64,000 bases of DNA from Methanoculleus oceani. Lineage in GTDB: Archaea > Halobacteriota > Methanomicrobia > Methanomicrobiales > Methanoculleaceae. The notes beneath the pieces are model-generated. The model saw nothing but the letters and a program-made list of their open reading frames with translations. It was not told the DNA's origin and made no database searches. Below are positions 19,252-28,502 of the stretch, piece by piece (within the stretch, counting starts at the first letter, position 1; the number at the start of each line of letters is the position of its first letter). The stretch is taken from the NCBI RefSeq assembly GCF_023702065.1, contig NZ_QFDM01000001.1:682001-746000 (forward strand), given 5' to 3'. The position numbers and the translations under genes were made by a program.

Positions 19252-21257
19252 AGGTTATCGTCCAGCCTCAGAAAGGCACGTATAAACTGCTGTTTATCGA
19301 AGGCGGCCGCGTCGAAGGCTCCGGATTCGTCGACCTGACCGCGACCCCGAAGGGCCAGCGGCCCAAGAACTTCAAGATGCGCCGGCGGGGCAAACAACTC
19401 AAGCCCACTCCCACCCGGGACCTGATCACGCTGCTGCGCCGTTCCTCAGTGCACCTTGCGGCGAAGAGCCCGGAGTTCGAGTCGTTCCTTGCCGACCTCC
19501 AGATTCCATCGTCAAGGGTCAGCATCTGCCGGTACTGCCAGCTCGAGGACCGGTTCGTACCCGTCGACAAGACGACCGGTGTCAGGTATGGCGGGGAGTG
19601 GATCTGCATGGACTGCGCGAAGCGCGAGATGCGGCGGGAACTCGGCTACCTGGGGAAGTTCGGCGGCTCGGTGCTCGTCCATCTCGAGAAACTTCTCGTA
19701 CAGGTTCGTGACCTCGACCGGGTGCTGGCGTCGGTGGGGCCCGACCATCCCGACCGGAAACGGACCCTCTTTGACCGGCTCGAGGCGCACGAGGTCCAGA
19801 AGACGACCCATATCACCGACCTCCCCCTGCCTCCCGCGTTCGCGAAGGCCGCCGGGGTCGAGTACCTGATGCCCGTCCAGCAGCTCGCCGTCCAGGACGG
19901 CCTCCTCGAGGGGCAGCATCTCCTCGTCGTCTCGGCCACCGCGAGCGGCAAGACCTTCATCGGGGAGATGGCCGGGATGAAGAACTTCCTCGAAGGGCGG
20001 GGAAGGACACTCTTCCTGGTCCCGCTGGTCGCGCTCGCGAACCAGAAGTACCAGCGGTTCCGCGACCGCTACGGCCACCTTGTCCGGGTCACCCTGCAGG
20101 TCGGGATGAGCCGCCTCAACCTCCCCGAGACCCGCCCGGCGGGAGACCGTGACGTCAACGCCCCCGTGGTGGTGGGGACCTACGAGGGGATCGACCACGC
20201 TCTCAGGACCGGAAGATCCTTAAAGGACATCGGGACCGTCGTCATCGACGAGGTCCAGATGCTCGAGGACCCGGAGCGGGGCCACCGTCTCGACGGGCTG
20301 ATCGCCCGGCTCAAGCACGTCGCTCCCGACGCTCAGTTCCTCTACCTCTCGGCGACGATCGGGCTCCCCGGGCTGCTCGCAGAGAAACTCCGGGCGAACC
20401 TGGTCCGCTACGCGGACCGGCCGGTCCCGCTCGAGCGCCACCTCATCTTCGTGGAGCGGTCCAAGAAGATCGGGTTCATCAAGCAGATGGTCGTCGAGGA
20501 GTACAAGGTGCGGTCGTCCAAGGGCTACCGGGGCCAGACGATCGTCTTCACCAACTCCCGGGCCCGCTGCCATGTCATCGCCGATGCCCTCGGCAAGAAC
20601 GCCGCACCCTACCATGCGGGGCTGACCTCCCAGGAACGCCGCGACGTGGAGCGGCGGTTTGCAAGCGGGGAGATCGCCGCCGTGGTGACCACGGCGGCGC
20701 TTGCTGCCGGCGTCGATTTCCCGGCGTCCCAGGTGATCTTCGACGCCCTTGCGATGGGCATCCAGTGGCTCACCGTCCAGGAGTTCCACCAGATGATGGG
20801 CCGGGCCGGCCGGCCGGACTTCCACGACCTCGGCCGGGTGGTCATCATGGCGGAACCCGGCGGGTCCTACTCCCGGACGTCCGGAAAGACCGAGGAGGAG
20901 GTCGCCGTCGGCCTCCTGCGGGGCGAGATGGAGGAGGTCGCTCCCGAGTACGACATGGAGCAGAGCACGGAGGAGTTCGTCGCGAACGCCGTCGTCTGCG
21001 GCGGCGACGAGCAGCAGGTCATCAAGATGACCCATTCGATGGTCGGGACGCTGGAGCCGGCCCTCCCGACGCTCCTCGACTACGGGCTGGTCCGGCGGCG
21101 GGCGGGGCGTATCGAACTCACCGATATGGCCCGGGTGATGGCCGAACACTTCATCGGCGCCGAGCGCCTGATCGAGATCAAGGACCTGGTCCGGCGGATG
21201 GACGATGCGGCCGAGATCGTCGCGGAACTCGAGTGTGCCGAGGAGAAGACGGCGTAG
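19248..21257 (+). CDS. Archaea-specific superfamily II helicase (COG1202 type)
   Basis: The ATG at 19248, inside the ATGA overlap with the previous gene, gives 669 residues. An N-terminal basic region is followed by a four-cysteine zinc finger (CRYC..CMDC, about 94-125). The helicase core then has motif I SATASGKTF, motif II DEVQ, motif III SATIG and motif VI HQMMGRAGRPDFHDLGR. It resembles Hel308/Ski2-like enzymes but forms its own archaeal group. A role in DNA or RNA remodelling is likely; the substrate is not known. Confidence 0.88.
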   Translation: MKVIVQPQKGTYKLLFIEGGRVEGSGFVDLTATPKGQRPKNFKMRRRGKQLKPTPTRDLITLLRRSSVHLAAKSPEFESFLADLQIPSSRVSICRYCQLEDRFVPVDKTTGVRYGGEWICMDCAKREMRRELGYLGKFGGSVLVHLEKLLVQVRDLDRVLASVGPDHPDRKRTLFDRLEAHEVQKTTHITDLPLPPAFAKAAGVEYLMPVQQLAVQDGLLEGQHLLVVSATASGKTFIGEMAGMKNFLEGRGRTLFLVPLVALANQKYQRFRDRYGHLVRVTLQVGMSRLNLPETRPAGDRDVNAPVVVGTYEGIDHALRTGRSLKDIGTVVIDEVQMLEDPERGHRLDGLIARLKHVAPDAQFLYLSATIGLPGLLAEKLRANLVRYADRPVPLERHLIFVERSKKIGFIKQMVVEEYKVRSSKGYRGQTIVFTNSRARCHVIADALGKNAAPYHAGLTSQERRDVERRFASGEIAAVVTTAALAAGVDFPASQVIFDALAMGIQWLTVQEFHQMMGRAGRPDFHDLGRVVIMAEPGGSYSRTSGKTEEEVAVGLLRGEMEEVAPEYDMEQSTEEFVANAVVCGGDEQQVIKMTHSMVGTLEPALPTLLDYGLVRRRAGRIELTDMARVMAEHFIGAERLIEIKDLVRRMDDAAEIVAELECAEEKTA

Positions 21258-21595
21258 GGACTTGAGTTAACTCTTCAAACGTCTCCAGATCGCTTGCTTG
21301 ATGTCTGGGGACTGTCTCGAACTTCTTTTCTTCGGGGTGTTGTTTGCACCGTGCACGGATTTCCAGTGGATATCGCCATGAGGGGTGGGGCTGACGGGGA
21401 GGGGGGCGTGCCCCCCTCCCCTGTCCCCTCGCACCTAACGGTGCTCGTGCTCCTGCCCTTCGGCCAGTCGCACTCCCCCGTGGCGATAAACGATGCGTGC
21501 CCGAAGGGCAGGCGCAGTTTGAGCACCAAAGGTGCGCTTCCCCCACGGTCCACTGTACGGGCTTTTCCCTCGCTTTCGTCCTTTGACCTTCTTGA
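21258..21595. other. Intergenic region filled by hairpin repeat pair
   Basis: No gene is seen. Most of these 338 bases (about 21345-21565) are the double copy of the dispersed hairpin repeat. It lies between two convergent genes, so it could also end both transcripts. Confidence 0.6.
21345..21565. repeat. Dispersed two-hairpin repeat, copies B1 and B2 in head-to-head orientation
   Basis: The forward copy (about 21480-21565) has TGCCC-GAA-GGGCA (21498-21510) and GCACC-AAA-GGTGC (21523-21535). The inverted copy (about 21345-21480) has GCACC-TAAC-GGTGC (21431-21444) preceded by a perfect 12-bp palindrome, GGGGAGGGGGGC with GCCCCCCTCCCC (21396-21421, 2-base loop). Read on its own strand, the inverted copy shares TGCGACTG, CAGGAG and GAGCACC with copy A and ends in a related ATCCGTGCAC. 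The arrangement is like a REP doublet (REPIN). Confidence 0.65.
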
Positions 21596-22672
21596 CTACC
21601 GGTACCTCTCCAGGTACTCCCGCACCTTCTCCGACTCCACCCACCCTTCGTCGAGCTGCCGGAGGATCGCCTTGATCTGCCTGACCTGCTCCTGGATCTT
21701 CTCTGCCCGCGGATCATCGATGAGGTCGGCCATTCCCTGGACGACCTGGAGGGGGTTTCGGATGTGGTCGGTCAGGACCGCGAACTGCTCGATGTTCCTC
21801 TCGATCTGCCGGTATGCCTCCATCCTCTCCCGCTCCATCCTCTCTCGTTCTCTCATCTCGTGCCTGAGACTTTCGTTTGCCGCCCGGAGTTCGTCGGTCC
21901 GCTGCGTCACCAGTTCTTCCAGACGGTAGCGGTAGTCCATCAGCTCCTTCTCGGCCCGCCGCCTCTCCGTCACATCCCGGGCGATGACGAGGATGGCCGG
22001 CGTGCCCCCGAGGGTGATGCGGTGGATGCTCGCCTCGACGGGAATCCGCTCGCCCTCCCGGGGAATCAGGTCGGCGGAATGCAGGCGTTGGTCGTGTCTC
22101 TTGAAGTCGCTCCTGATGAGGATAACCGACCCGGGAGCGATGGAGAAGAGTTCTTCCCGGGCATACCCCAGGCACCGGCAGGCGAGTGCGTTTGCATCCA
22201 GTATCCGGTAGGGCGTCCCCTCCCTCCCGATTGCGCATACGAGCAGGAAATCGTTCCCGCTATCGAAGAGGAGACGGTACCGGTCCCTGCTCTCCCGGAG
22301 ATCCCGCCGGGAGCGTTCCAGTTCGTCGAGCATCAGGTTGACCTCGTCGACAAACCGCGAGACCGGGTCGCCCCCGATTGCGGGGAGGCGGGGCGGAACG
22401 CTGCCCACTGTCTTGATGCCCTCGAAACTTGCATCCATGCCGGCGATGCGGGCGGCCACTTCCCGCTCCTTGAGCCAGACGCCGAGCAGCCCGAAGGCGA
22501 TGCCGACGAGGAGCAGTTCGGCGATCAAGAGCCCCAGGGAGGTCAGGACCTCCTCCGAAAGACCGGACGGGAGGGCGAGCGCGAAGAGAGGGGCAGGACC
22601 GCGGGCACGAAGCGTACACCGGGCTACAGGGGGGGCGGCCGGGAGCAGCGGTGCATTCTTGCAGGGGGCCAT
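21596..22672 (-). CDS. PAS-domain sensor protein with H-box but no ATPase domain
   Basis: From the ATG at 22672 the product has 358 residues: a hydrophobic helix (LGLLIAELLLVGIAFGLLGV, about 46-65), a HAMP-like linker, one PAS domain (about 125-240) and a long coiled coil. It ends with a HisKA-like segment DHIRNPLQVVQGMADL and a WVESEKVREYL end. The HATPase domain of a histidine kinase is missing, and the stop follows at once. Methanomicrobia have a group of such short kinases-without-kinase, so this is probably the natural form rather than a truncation. A GTG at 22690 is an alternative start. Confidence 0.8.
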   Translation of the reverse strand: MAPCKNAPLLPAAPPVARCTLRARGPAPLFALALPSGLSEEVLTSLGLLIAELLLVGIAFGLLGVWLKEREVAARIAGMDASFEGIKTVGSVPPRLPAIGGDPVSRFVDEVNLMLDELERSRRDLRESRDRYRLLFDSGNDFLLVCAIGREGTPYRILDANALACRCLGYAREELFSIAPGSVILIRSDFKRHDQRLHSADLIPREGERIPVEASIHRITLGGTPAILVIARDVTERRRAEKELMDYRYRLEELVTQRTDELRAANESLRHEMRERERMERERMEAYRQIERNIEQFAVLTDHIRNPLQVVQGMADLIDDPRAEKIQEQVRQIKAILRQLDEGWVESEKVREYLERYR

Positions 22673-22966
22673 GCTGTTGTACCGTGTCACTTGTGCCGGG
22701 CGGATGCCCGTCCGTGGGTTGCGGGGTGTATCCGGGAGGTCATCCGGTCGCCCTGCAGGCGTTCATCGTGGCGATTCCGGCGCGTTTCCATCCGCGCGCC
22801 ATTGTAACCCATGATGGTGAATCGACTATATAATGGTTTCCCATGTGGGGGAGAAGTTTACGGCCGGAATACCGTTTTTCAGTCAGACAAGTGAGTGTTC
22901 CACGGCATCAGAAGGGGTATGTCGGTATTTCACCCGGCGGTACCGGGGGCATGAGGAGCGGGTGGC

Positions 22967-24157
22967 CTATCCGGGCCCGGGATCTCCGCCGGTGCCTTCC
23001 CGGGCGCTCCTCCGCATCACCAGGGCGAAGATCCCGGTCCCGAGGAGACTTATCGCCCCGCCCACGTAGAAGACGGCGTCGACGCCGACAACGTCCATGA
23101 ACACGCCCCCTATCAGCGGTGCGATGATCATGCCGACCCCAAAGACCGTATTGTAGGCACCCATCGAGGTCCCCATCCCGATGGCCCGGCCTGCATCGAC
23201 CGTCAGGGCCATGATGGCCGGCTGCTGGATGGCCCCCCCGACGCCGATGAGGGAGGTGGCCGCGAGCAGGGGCCAGAACGACCCGGAGAAGGGGATTGCG
23301 GCGAGCGCTACCGCTGCTATGGCCGAACCCGCGACGATCAGGGCGACCTTGTTCCCGGTGTCGGTGACCCTCCCGATCGGCACCTGGAGGAGTGCCATCA
23401 GGAAGGTGTTGGCGGAGAGGACGATGCCCACCTCGAAGGGACTGATCGCGATCAGCGGGGCGAATACCGGGATGAAGACCATCATGCCCCCGCGGCCGAG
23501 GGCGTTGATGAAGGTGAAGACGATAATTCCCCGCATGCTCGGTAGCGTGAGGACCGAACCCATCGGGACGGGTTTCCCGTCCGGGACCGTGAACGAACCC
23601 GGCTTTGCCTCCGGGAGGGAGACGCCGACGAGGAGTGTGGCGAACGCCGAGAGCCCGGCCATGGCGTAGAAGACCGAGTCCATCCCGAACGCATCGTTCA
23701 GGAAACCGCCGAGGAGCGGTCCCACCCCCATGCCGAGGAACATCGAGATGGAGAAATTCCCCATCCGGCTCCCCTCCTTTCCCTTCTCCGAGAAGTCCGC
23801 GATGTAGGCCATGGCTATCGGGACGACCATGGCCGATGCGAGCCCGTGAGCAAAGCGGACGGCCGTGAGCGAGTAGACACTGTCGGCGATGAGGTAGGCG
23901 AGCGACGCGGCCGCGTAGGAGAACATACCGATGAGGATGATCCATTTTCTCCCCTGCCGGTCCGATATCCGCCCGATGATGGGCATGAAGATCGACCGGG
24001 AGAGCGCGAAGGCCGAGAAGATGATGCCGAGCCAGATACCGGTCGCACCCAGGTTCTCCGCGTATATGGGGAGGAGCGGGCTGACGACACCGAGCCCGAG
24101 CATGGTGGCAAAGACGGAGATGAATAAGACGTTATAGATGCGTTTGGCGGTATTCAT
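22967..24157 (-). CDS. Major facilitator superfamily transporter
   Basis: The 396-residue protein has about twelve transmembrane segments and the MFS loop 2-3 motif GRISDRQGRKW, with a second copy GRVTDTGNK at the 8-9 loop. It resembles proton-driven drug or metabolite exporters of the MFS_1 group. It is a single gene; a TATA-like ttttat and AGGTG precede the ATG at 24157. The substrate cannot be assigned. Confidence 0.88.
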   Translation of the reverse strand: MNTAKRIYNVLFISVFATMLGLGVVSPLLPIYAENLGATGIWLGIIFSAFALSRSIFMPIIGRISDRQGRKWIILIGMFSYAAASLAYLIADSVYSLTAVRFAHGLASAMVVPIAMAYIADFSEKGKEGSRMGNFSISMFLGMGVGPLLGGFLNDAFGMDSVFYAMAGLSAFATLLVGVSLPEAKPGSFTVPDGKPVPMGSVLTLPSMRGIIVFTFINALGRGGMMVFIPVFAPLIAISPFEVGIVLSANTFLMALLQVPIGRVTDTGNKVALIVAGSAIAAVALAAIPFSGSFWPLLAATSLIGVGGAIQQPAIMALTVDAGRAIGMGTSMGAYNTVFGVGMIIAPLIGGVFMDVVGVDAVFYVGGAISLLGTGIFALVMRRSAREGTGGDPGPG

Positions 24158-24270
24158 GCAGGTTACACCTGGGGATAAAAATCGCAGGATCCGGTCTGCG
24201 ACGACGTTTTACGATTGCGGGAAAAAAGATTGGCGATACTCTGCCATATATATTGGCTCGCCGGCCGGGA

Positions 24271-25107
24271 TCACATCCGCCGCGCGACGCAGCACCACCG
24301 GTCGTAGATCGGGTCGCGCCGGTTCTCGAAGACCTCGGCGCTCCGCCCCTCGTCCTTGCACCACCCCTCCACCCGGGCCGCTTCGGCCTCCGTGCCGACG
24401 GTGATCAGCGTCTCATCGGTGAGGGCGAGGAGCCCGGTGATGATCGGCTCCCAGAGGTTGGTGTTGTAGGAGTAGATCTCCCCGGCCATGAAGGCGGCGC
24501 CGAGGGGCACCGGTCCGATGTAGCGGGAGGCCTCCTGCGCGTCGATGCACATGGTGTCGGAAGGCACGAGGCGGCCCCGGGTAAGCCCGAGCGCGAGGAG
24601 CGCCGGGTCGTTGTCGTAGGCGAGCGCCCGCACCCCGCCCGCCCGGAGGGCCGCCGTGCCGACACCCGACCCGCAACAGCAGTCGAGGCAGAGGGTTCCC
24701 GCACGGTCGCCCCAGACTTCGTCGAGAAGATCGCGGATATTTCCCTCCCGGTCGGGACGCAGGTCTTCGAGGGCAGGAAGGACGTTTGCACAGATGTCGT
24801 GGCTGTAATACTCCCGGACCGCTGAGAGCCATGCTTCCCGGCTTTCCTGGTAGATCTCGCCGCCGACGGCCTCGAAGCATTCGATGGCGGCGAGCGTAGG
24901 ATCCCGGAAGAGGAACGAGGCGATGTGCCAGCCCCTGTCATCGTGGAGCGCGAGCGCGAGCGGCTCCTCCTCCTCGTCGACCAGGAGACGGCCCTCGTCC
25001 GGTTTCTCCCGGAATAGCAGGGCCGTACAGGAGTCTTCGGTCAGTTCCGCAAACGACGGTTCGACCAGCCGGTATCCGTCGACCTCAAGGATGTCCCCTA
25101 CCTTCAT
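24271..25107 (-). CDS. SAM-dependent methyltransferase-like protein
   Basis: The product is 278 residues from the ATG at 25107, chosen because it overlaps the stop of the upstream gene (ATGA). It has a Rossmann motif I, LDCCCGSGVGTAAL (about 145-158), and a later YDNDPALLALG that fits the ribose-binding acidic loop, so SAM binding is likely. The N-terminal 100 residues are unique to methanogen homologues. Cysteines in motif I are unusual. The target molecule is unknown; coupling to the bactofilin-like gene is the only contextual hint. Confidence 0.7.
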   Translation of the reverse strand: MKVGDILEVDGYRLVEPSFAELTEDSCTALLFREKPDEGRLLVDEEEEPLALALHDDRGWHIASFLFRDPTLAAIECFEAVGGEIYQESREAWLSAVREYYSHDICANVLPALEDLRPDREGNIRDLLDEVWGDRAGTLCLDCCCGSGVGTAALRAGGVRALAYDNDPALLALGLTRGRLVPSDTMCIDAQEASRYIGPVPLGAAFMAGEIYSYNTNLWEPIITGLLALTDETLITVGTEAEAARVEGWCKDEGRSAEVFENRRDPIYDRWCCVARRM

Positions 25108-25952
25108 GCCGCTCGCCTCTCGATCTTCAGGCCTCCCGGTGCCCGGATGACCCCGTCCACGCGGGCGTCCTCGTGCAGGGTGAGGCACCGGCAGGAAACG
25201 TTCCCGAGGATATGCACCTCCTGCTCGACCATCACGTCGCCGTTGCTCTGGACGTCGCCGTGGATGACCGCCCCTCTTGCGATGCTCGCGCCTTCCCGCG
25301 CATGCAGGCTTCCGAAGATCGTCGTCTCCTCCCGGACCGCGATCGAGCCGGCACGGATGTTCCCGTGCAGCCGGCACCCCGTTCCGACGGCCATCCCCTC
25401 CGGGACCGAGAAGGTCTGCATGTTGAGGACGGCGCCGGCCGGGATCATCAACGGTGTGGCGGTGGGGGCCTCGTCGTCGCCGAAGAGTTTCTGGAGGACG
25501 GAGTTCAGTTCCTCCTCCTTCTCGATCCCGAGGACGGCCACCAGGTACATCATGATGTAGATGATCACCGGCATCGGGTTCCTTATGGAGATCCAGCCCT
25601 TCGCCTCAAACCCGCGTTCGATCTGGACGTTGTCTCCGATATCGAGGTCGCCTTTGACGACCAGTTTCCCCTGGATCTTCACCCCCTCGCCGAGGTAGGC
25701 GTCCTCCTCAACGAGGACGTCGCCGTTGATCTCGCACCAGTTATCTATCCTGGCGTCGCCGCCCGCGACGATATTGCCGTTGATCTTGCTGAATTCACAG
25801 ACCACGACGTCGTTCCCGAAGAGGCCGTAATCGATCCGGCACCTCTCACCGATGACGATATCCTGCCCGGTCTTGAGCGTCCTCTCCTGGAGTTCGGTAT
25901 GGTCCGGGAGGGTGCAGGTCCTGATCCAGTCGTGGTCTCCTGTTGATTCCAT
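25104..25952 (-). CDS. Polymer-forming (bactofilin-like) beta-helix protein with hydrophobic insert
   Basis: The 282-residue protein is built of short repeats such as INGDVLVEEDAYLGEGVKIQ and IHGDVQSNGDVMVEQEV, typical of right-handed beta-helix bactofilins that self-assemble into filaments. A hydrophobic stretch (PVIIYIMMYLVAVLGI, about 125-140) interrupts the helix and could tether the polymer to the membrane. The C-terminal half repeats the pattern. It is coupled to the downstream methyltransferase-like gene by a four-base overlap. Confidence 0.8.
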   Translation of the reverse strand: MESTGDHDWIRTCTLPDHTELQERTLKTGQDIVIGERCRIDYGLFGNDVVVCEFSKINGNIVAGGDARIDNWCEINGDVLVEEDAYLGEGVKIQGKLVVKGDLDIGDNVQIERGFEAKGWISIRNPMPVIIYIMMYLVAVLGIEKEEELNSVLQKLFGDDEAPTATPLMIPAGAVLNMQTFSVPEGMAVGTGCRLHGNIRAGSIAVREETTIFGSLHAREGASIARGAVIHGDVQSNGDVMVEQEVHILGNVSCRCLTLHEDARVDGVIRAPGGLKIERRAA

Positions 25953-25968
25953 TTACCCGATATAATCT

Positions 25969-27204
25969 TCATGCGCCATACTTATGACTCTTATTAATTA
26001 GGTCCAGGGCGATCGGCATGAGATCGCAGCCGCGGATACGATGGAGACCCCCCTCCGCACACGAGATCTCGTCGAACCGGGCCGTCCGGTCGGTCCTGAC
26101 CCCCGGCCCCCTGATGACGACCGGCACCGGGTCGGCGCTGTGGTCTTTGATCGAGCAGGGAGTGCTGTGATCTGCGCAGACGACGATCAGGGTGTCGGGA
26201 AGGTCGAGCAGCGGCTCGAGCGCCGCGTCGATCACTTCGATGAAGTCGCGTTTCTGGACGCCTTTCCCGTCGTGGCCGGCCTCGTCCGCGCCCTTGATGT
26301 TCATCAGCACGAACTCCTTTTTGTCGAGTTCCCGTATGGCCGTCTTCACCTTGGCGTCGAGATCGGAGTCGACCGACCCGGTCGTCCCCGGCACCGGGAT
26401 ATGTTCCAGCCCCACGACCTTTCCGATCCCGGAGATGAGGGTGGCCGCGGAGATGACGCTCCCGGAGAGCCCGTAGCGCTCGGAGAATTGAGGAAACGCG
26501 CCCATCTTCCCGGCACCCCGGATCAGGAGGAGGTTTGCGGGCGGGAGACCCTCCTCCATCCGCCGGACGTTCATCGGGTGGTCGAAGAGGACCCGTGCGG
26601 ACTGGCGAATGAATTCGTTGCAGGCATCGGCGGTCGCTCTGTCCGCCGGATCGTCGGTGCAGGGCCGGATCGTGAGCGGCCGCACCCCCTCCTTCTTCGG
26701 GTCGTTCGAGGAGACCTTATCCCCGAGCCCTTCTCCGACGAGGGCGAGGGCCGCCCGGTGGCCGGCGCCCGACTCGAGCCTGAACCCGACACCGAGCGGC
26801 GAGAGATCCACGCCGTCCCGGATGGCCTCGGAAAGAGGTCCGGTCCCGGAGATCCGCCCGGCCCGGCGGTCGGTGACGAGGCCGTCCGCATCAACGGTGG
26901 CGAAGTTGCACCGAAACCCGATCATCCCGGCGGTCATGTGGATGCCGGTCCCTTCGGCCTCGAGCGGGCCCCGACCGGTGTAGTACTCCTGCGGCGGGTA
27001 GCCGAGCAGGGCAAGGTGGGAGGTGTCGGACCCGGGACGTATGCCGGGCGCGATGGAGTCCATGATCCCGCATACGCCCTCCCCCGCGATCCGGTCGAGC
27101 ACCGGGGTCCGTGCGGCGGCGAGCGGGGTCAGTCCGTCCAGCGCTTCACATGGACGGTCGGAGATCCCATCCAGTACCAGGAATAGCACCCTGTGAGCAA
27201 TCAT
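25969..27204 (-). CDS. apgM: 2,3-bisphosphoglycerate-independent phosphoglycerate mutase (archaeal type)
   Basis: The 411-residue protein belongs to the alkaline-phosphatase fold: VLFLVLDGISDRP at the start (metal Asp), the phospho-acceptor serine in PGSDTSHLALLGY, and DEAGHDGK and ADHSTPC metal motifs near the C-terminus. It interconverts 3- and 2-phosphoglycerate in glycolysis/gluconeogenesis. Length is typical. It sits between a small gene of unknown role and the bactofilin-like gene on the same strand. Confidence 0.95.
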   Translation of the reverse strand: MIAHRVLFLVLDGISDRPCEALDGLTPLAAARTPVLDRIAGEGVCGIMDSIAPGIRPGSDTSHLALLGYPPQEYYTGRGPLEAEGTGIHMTAGMIGFRCNFATVDADGLVTDRRAGRISGTGPLSEAIRDGVDLSPLGVGFRLESGAGHRAALALVGEGLGDKVSSNDPKKEGVRPLTIRPCTDDPADRATADACNEFIRQSARVLFDHPMNVRRMEEGLPPANLLLIRGAGKMGAFPQFSERYGLSGSVISAATLISGIGKVVGLEHIPVPGTTGSVDSDLDAKVKTAIRELDKKEFVLMNIKGADEAGHDGKGVQKRDFIEVIDAALEPLLDLPDTLIVVCADHSTPCSIKDHSADPVPVVIRGPGVRTDRTARFDEISCAEGGLHRIRGCDLMPIALDLINKSHKYGA

Positions 27205-27231
27205 CGAGAACAGATGCGATCCAGAACCTGA

Positions 27232-27699
27232 TTACTCTTCCCGGTGGATGGCGAAGACCCGGGTTGACATCCCGCCCCCTCTCTTCTGCACGAGTGCCAG
27301 GCACCGTTCCACCTGGTGGAGCGCCTCCTTCACGAGGGCGTCGTTGTGCTCGCGGCACTCCTTCCCGCAGTCGATCATGATGAGAATGTTGGCCGTCTTG
27401 ATCATGTCGGCCGAGAGACACCGGATCTCCACGGCGAGGTCTTCGCCGAGGATCGCCTCCATGTCGCATATGACGTCGTAGAGCTGGTGCGAGTACCGGT
27501 CGAGCAGCGCGTTCGTGGCGAGAGCCCGGGCCATGCCGCTCTCCCGCTCCACAACGTCGATCCACTCCCGGTGGAACTGGACGAGCATCCTCCTGATGAT
27601 CCCCCGGGCCATCGTCTGCTGTTCGTCGAGGGCCTGCCGGTTGGACGTAACCGGGTCCGGCCGCCGCGTATCTGCATACTGCTCCTGTGCCGTCACCAT
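27232..27699 (-). CDS. Conserved helical protein of unknown function
   Basis: The ATG at 27699 is preceded by GGAGG five bases away, which decides the start over the GTG at 27705. The 155-residue product is soluble and mostly helical, with three cysteines in the middle (ICDME, RCLSA, DCGKEC). I do not recognise a family. It ends 27 bases before apgM on the same strand and may share its transcript. Confidence 0.65.
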   Translation of the reverse strand: MVTAQEQYADTRRPDPVTSNRQALDEQQTMARGIIRRMLVQFHREWIDVVERESGMARALATNALLDRYSHQLYDVICDMEAILGEDLAVEIRCLSADMIKTANILIMIDCGKECREHNDALVKEALHQVERCLALVQKRGGGMSTRVFAIHREE

Positions 27700-27831
27700 C
27701 GTCACCTCCCTCTACGCTTCGGCGGAGGTATACCCGGTCATAGGGCATATACCCTTCGTATCGTCTCTGTCACCGGGATCGCGGGAACGGTGAAGACGGG
27801 GTGATTATAAAAGTGGGGTGAGCAGGCGGCC

Positions 27832-28425
27832 CTATACGGCCGCGACCTGCTCCAGTTTGGACTTTGTGATCTCGACCCGGCGGATCGGGTAGATCGTCTT
27901 TACGACCTTGAAGACGTCCCGGGCCATGTCGCCGGAGACGATATCCTTGACCAGGGTCTCGAAGTCGCTCTCGGCCGCCTTGGCGGAGAGGGCCTGCGAG
28001 ATCGCCTGCCGTACGGCGTGGACCTGGCTCTGGTCGGCCCTCGAGAGGGTGAGACAGACGACCGTCACCCGCAGGAGCTTCTTGTCCTTGCTGATGACCG
28101 GGTGAATGGTGTCGATGCGGGATGCCCGCCGCTTGACCATCGACCGTAGATAGTCCCGGGTCACCTCGTGCCCGACGAACTCGGTGTATGCGGCGTCGCC
28201 GGCCACGTTGTTGATCTTGAACCTCATCTTGATGTGGGACTTCGAGTAGTCCTGCACAACTTCGCCGAGCGTCGCGGTCATGATGCGGCCGACCATGTTC
28301 TCGGGGTCGGCCGAGATGGCGTCGCCGATCTCAGCTTTGCCGAAGGCGTCGGGTACGTAGACACGGTACCACTTCTTGGCCTTCCAGCCTTCCAACCTTC
28401 TTCCAACCTGTTTCTTCCTTGCCAT
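27832..28425 (-). CDS. rps3ae: 30S ribosomal protein S3Ae
   Basis: The 197-residue protein starts MARKKQVGRRLEGWKAKKWY and contains MRFKINNVAGDAAYTEFVGH, matching archaeal S3Ae (eukaryal S1e). It binds near the platform of the small subunit. It is the last gene of the rps15-RecJ-like-pcc1-rps3ae group and begins 77 bases after pcc1. Confidence 0.97.
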   Translation of the reverse strand: MARKKQVGRRLEGWKAKKWYRVYVPDAFGKAEIGDAISADPENMVGRIMTATLGEVVQDYSKSHIKMRFKINNVAGDAAYTEFVGHEVTRDYLRSMVKRRASRIDTIHPVISKDKKLLRVTVVCLTLSRADQSQVHAVRQAISQALSAKAAESDFETLVKDIVSGDMARDVFKVVKTIYPIRRVEITKSKLEQVAAV

Positions 28426-28502
28426 GGTATCACTTCTTTCTGTTATCTCGATTTTTCAAACCCTGGAGCCTGAACACACTCCGGAACTCCCCGATCCTGC
28501 CG

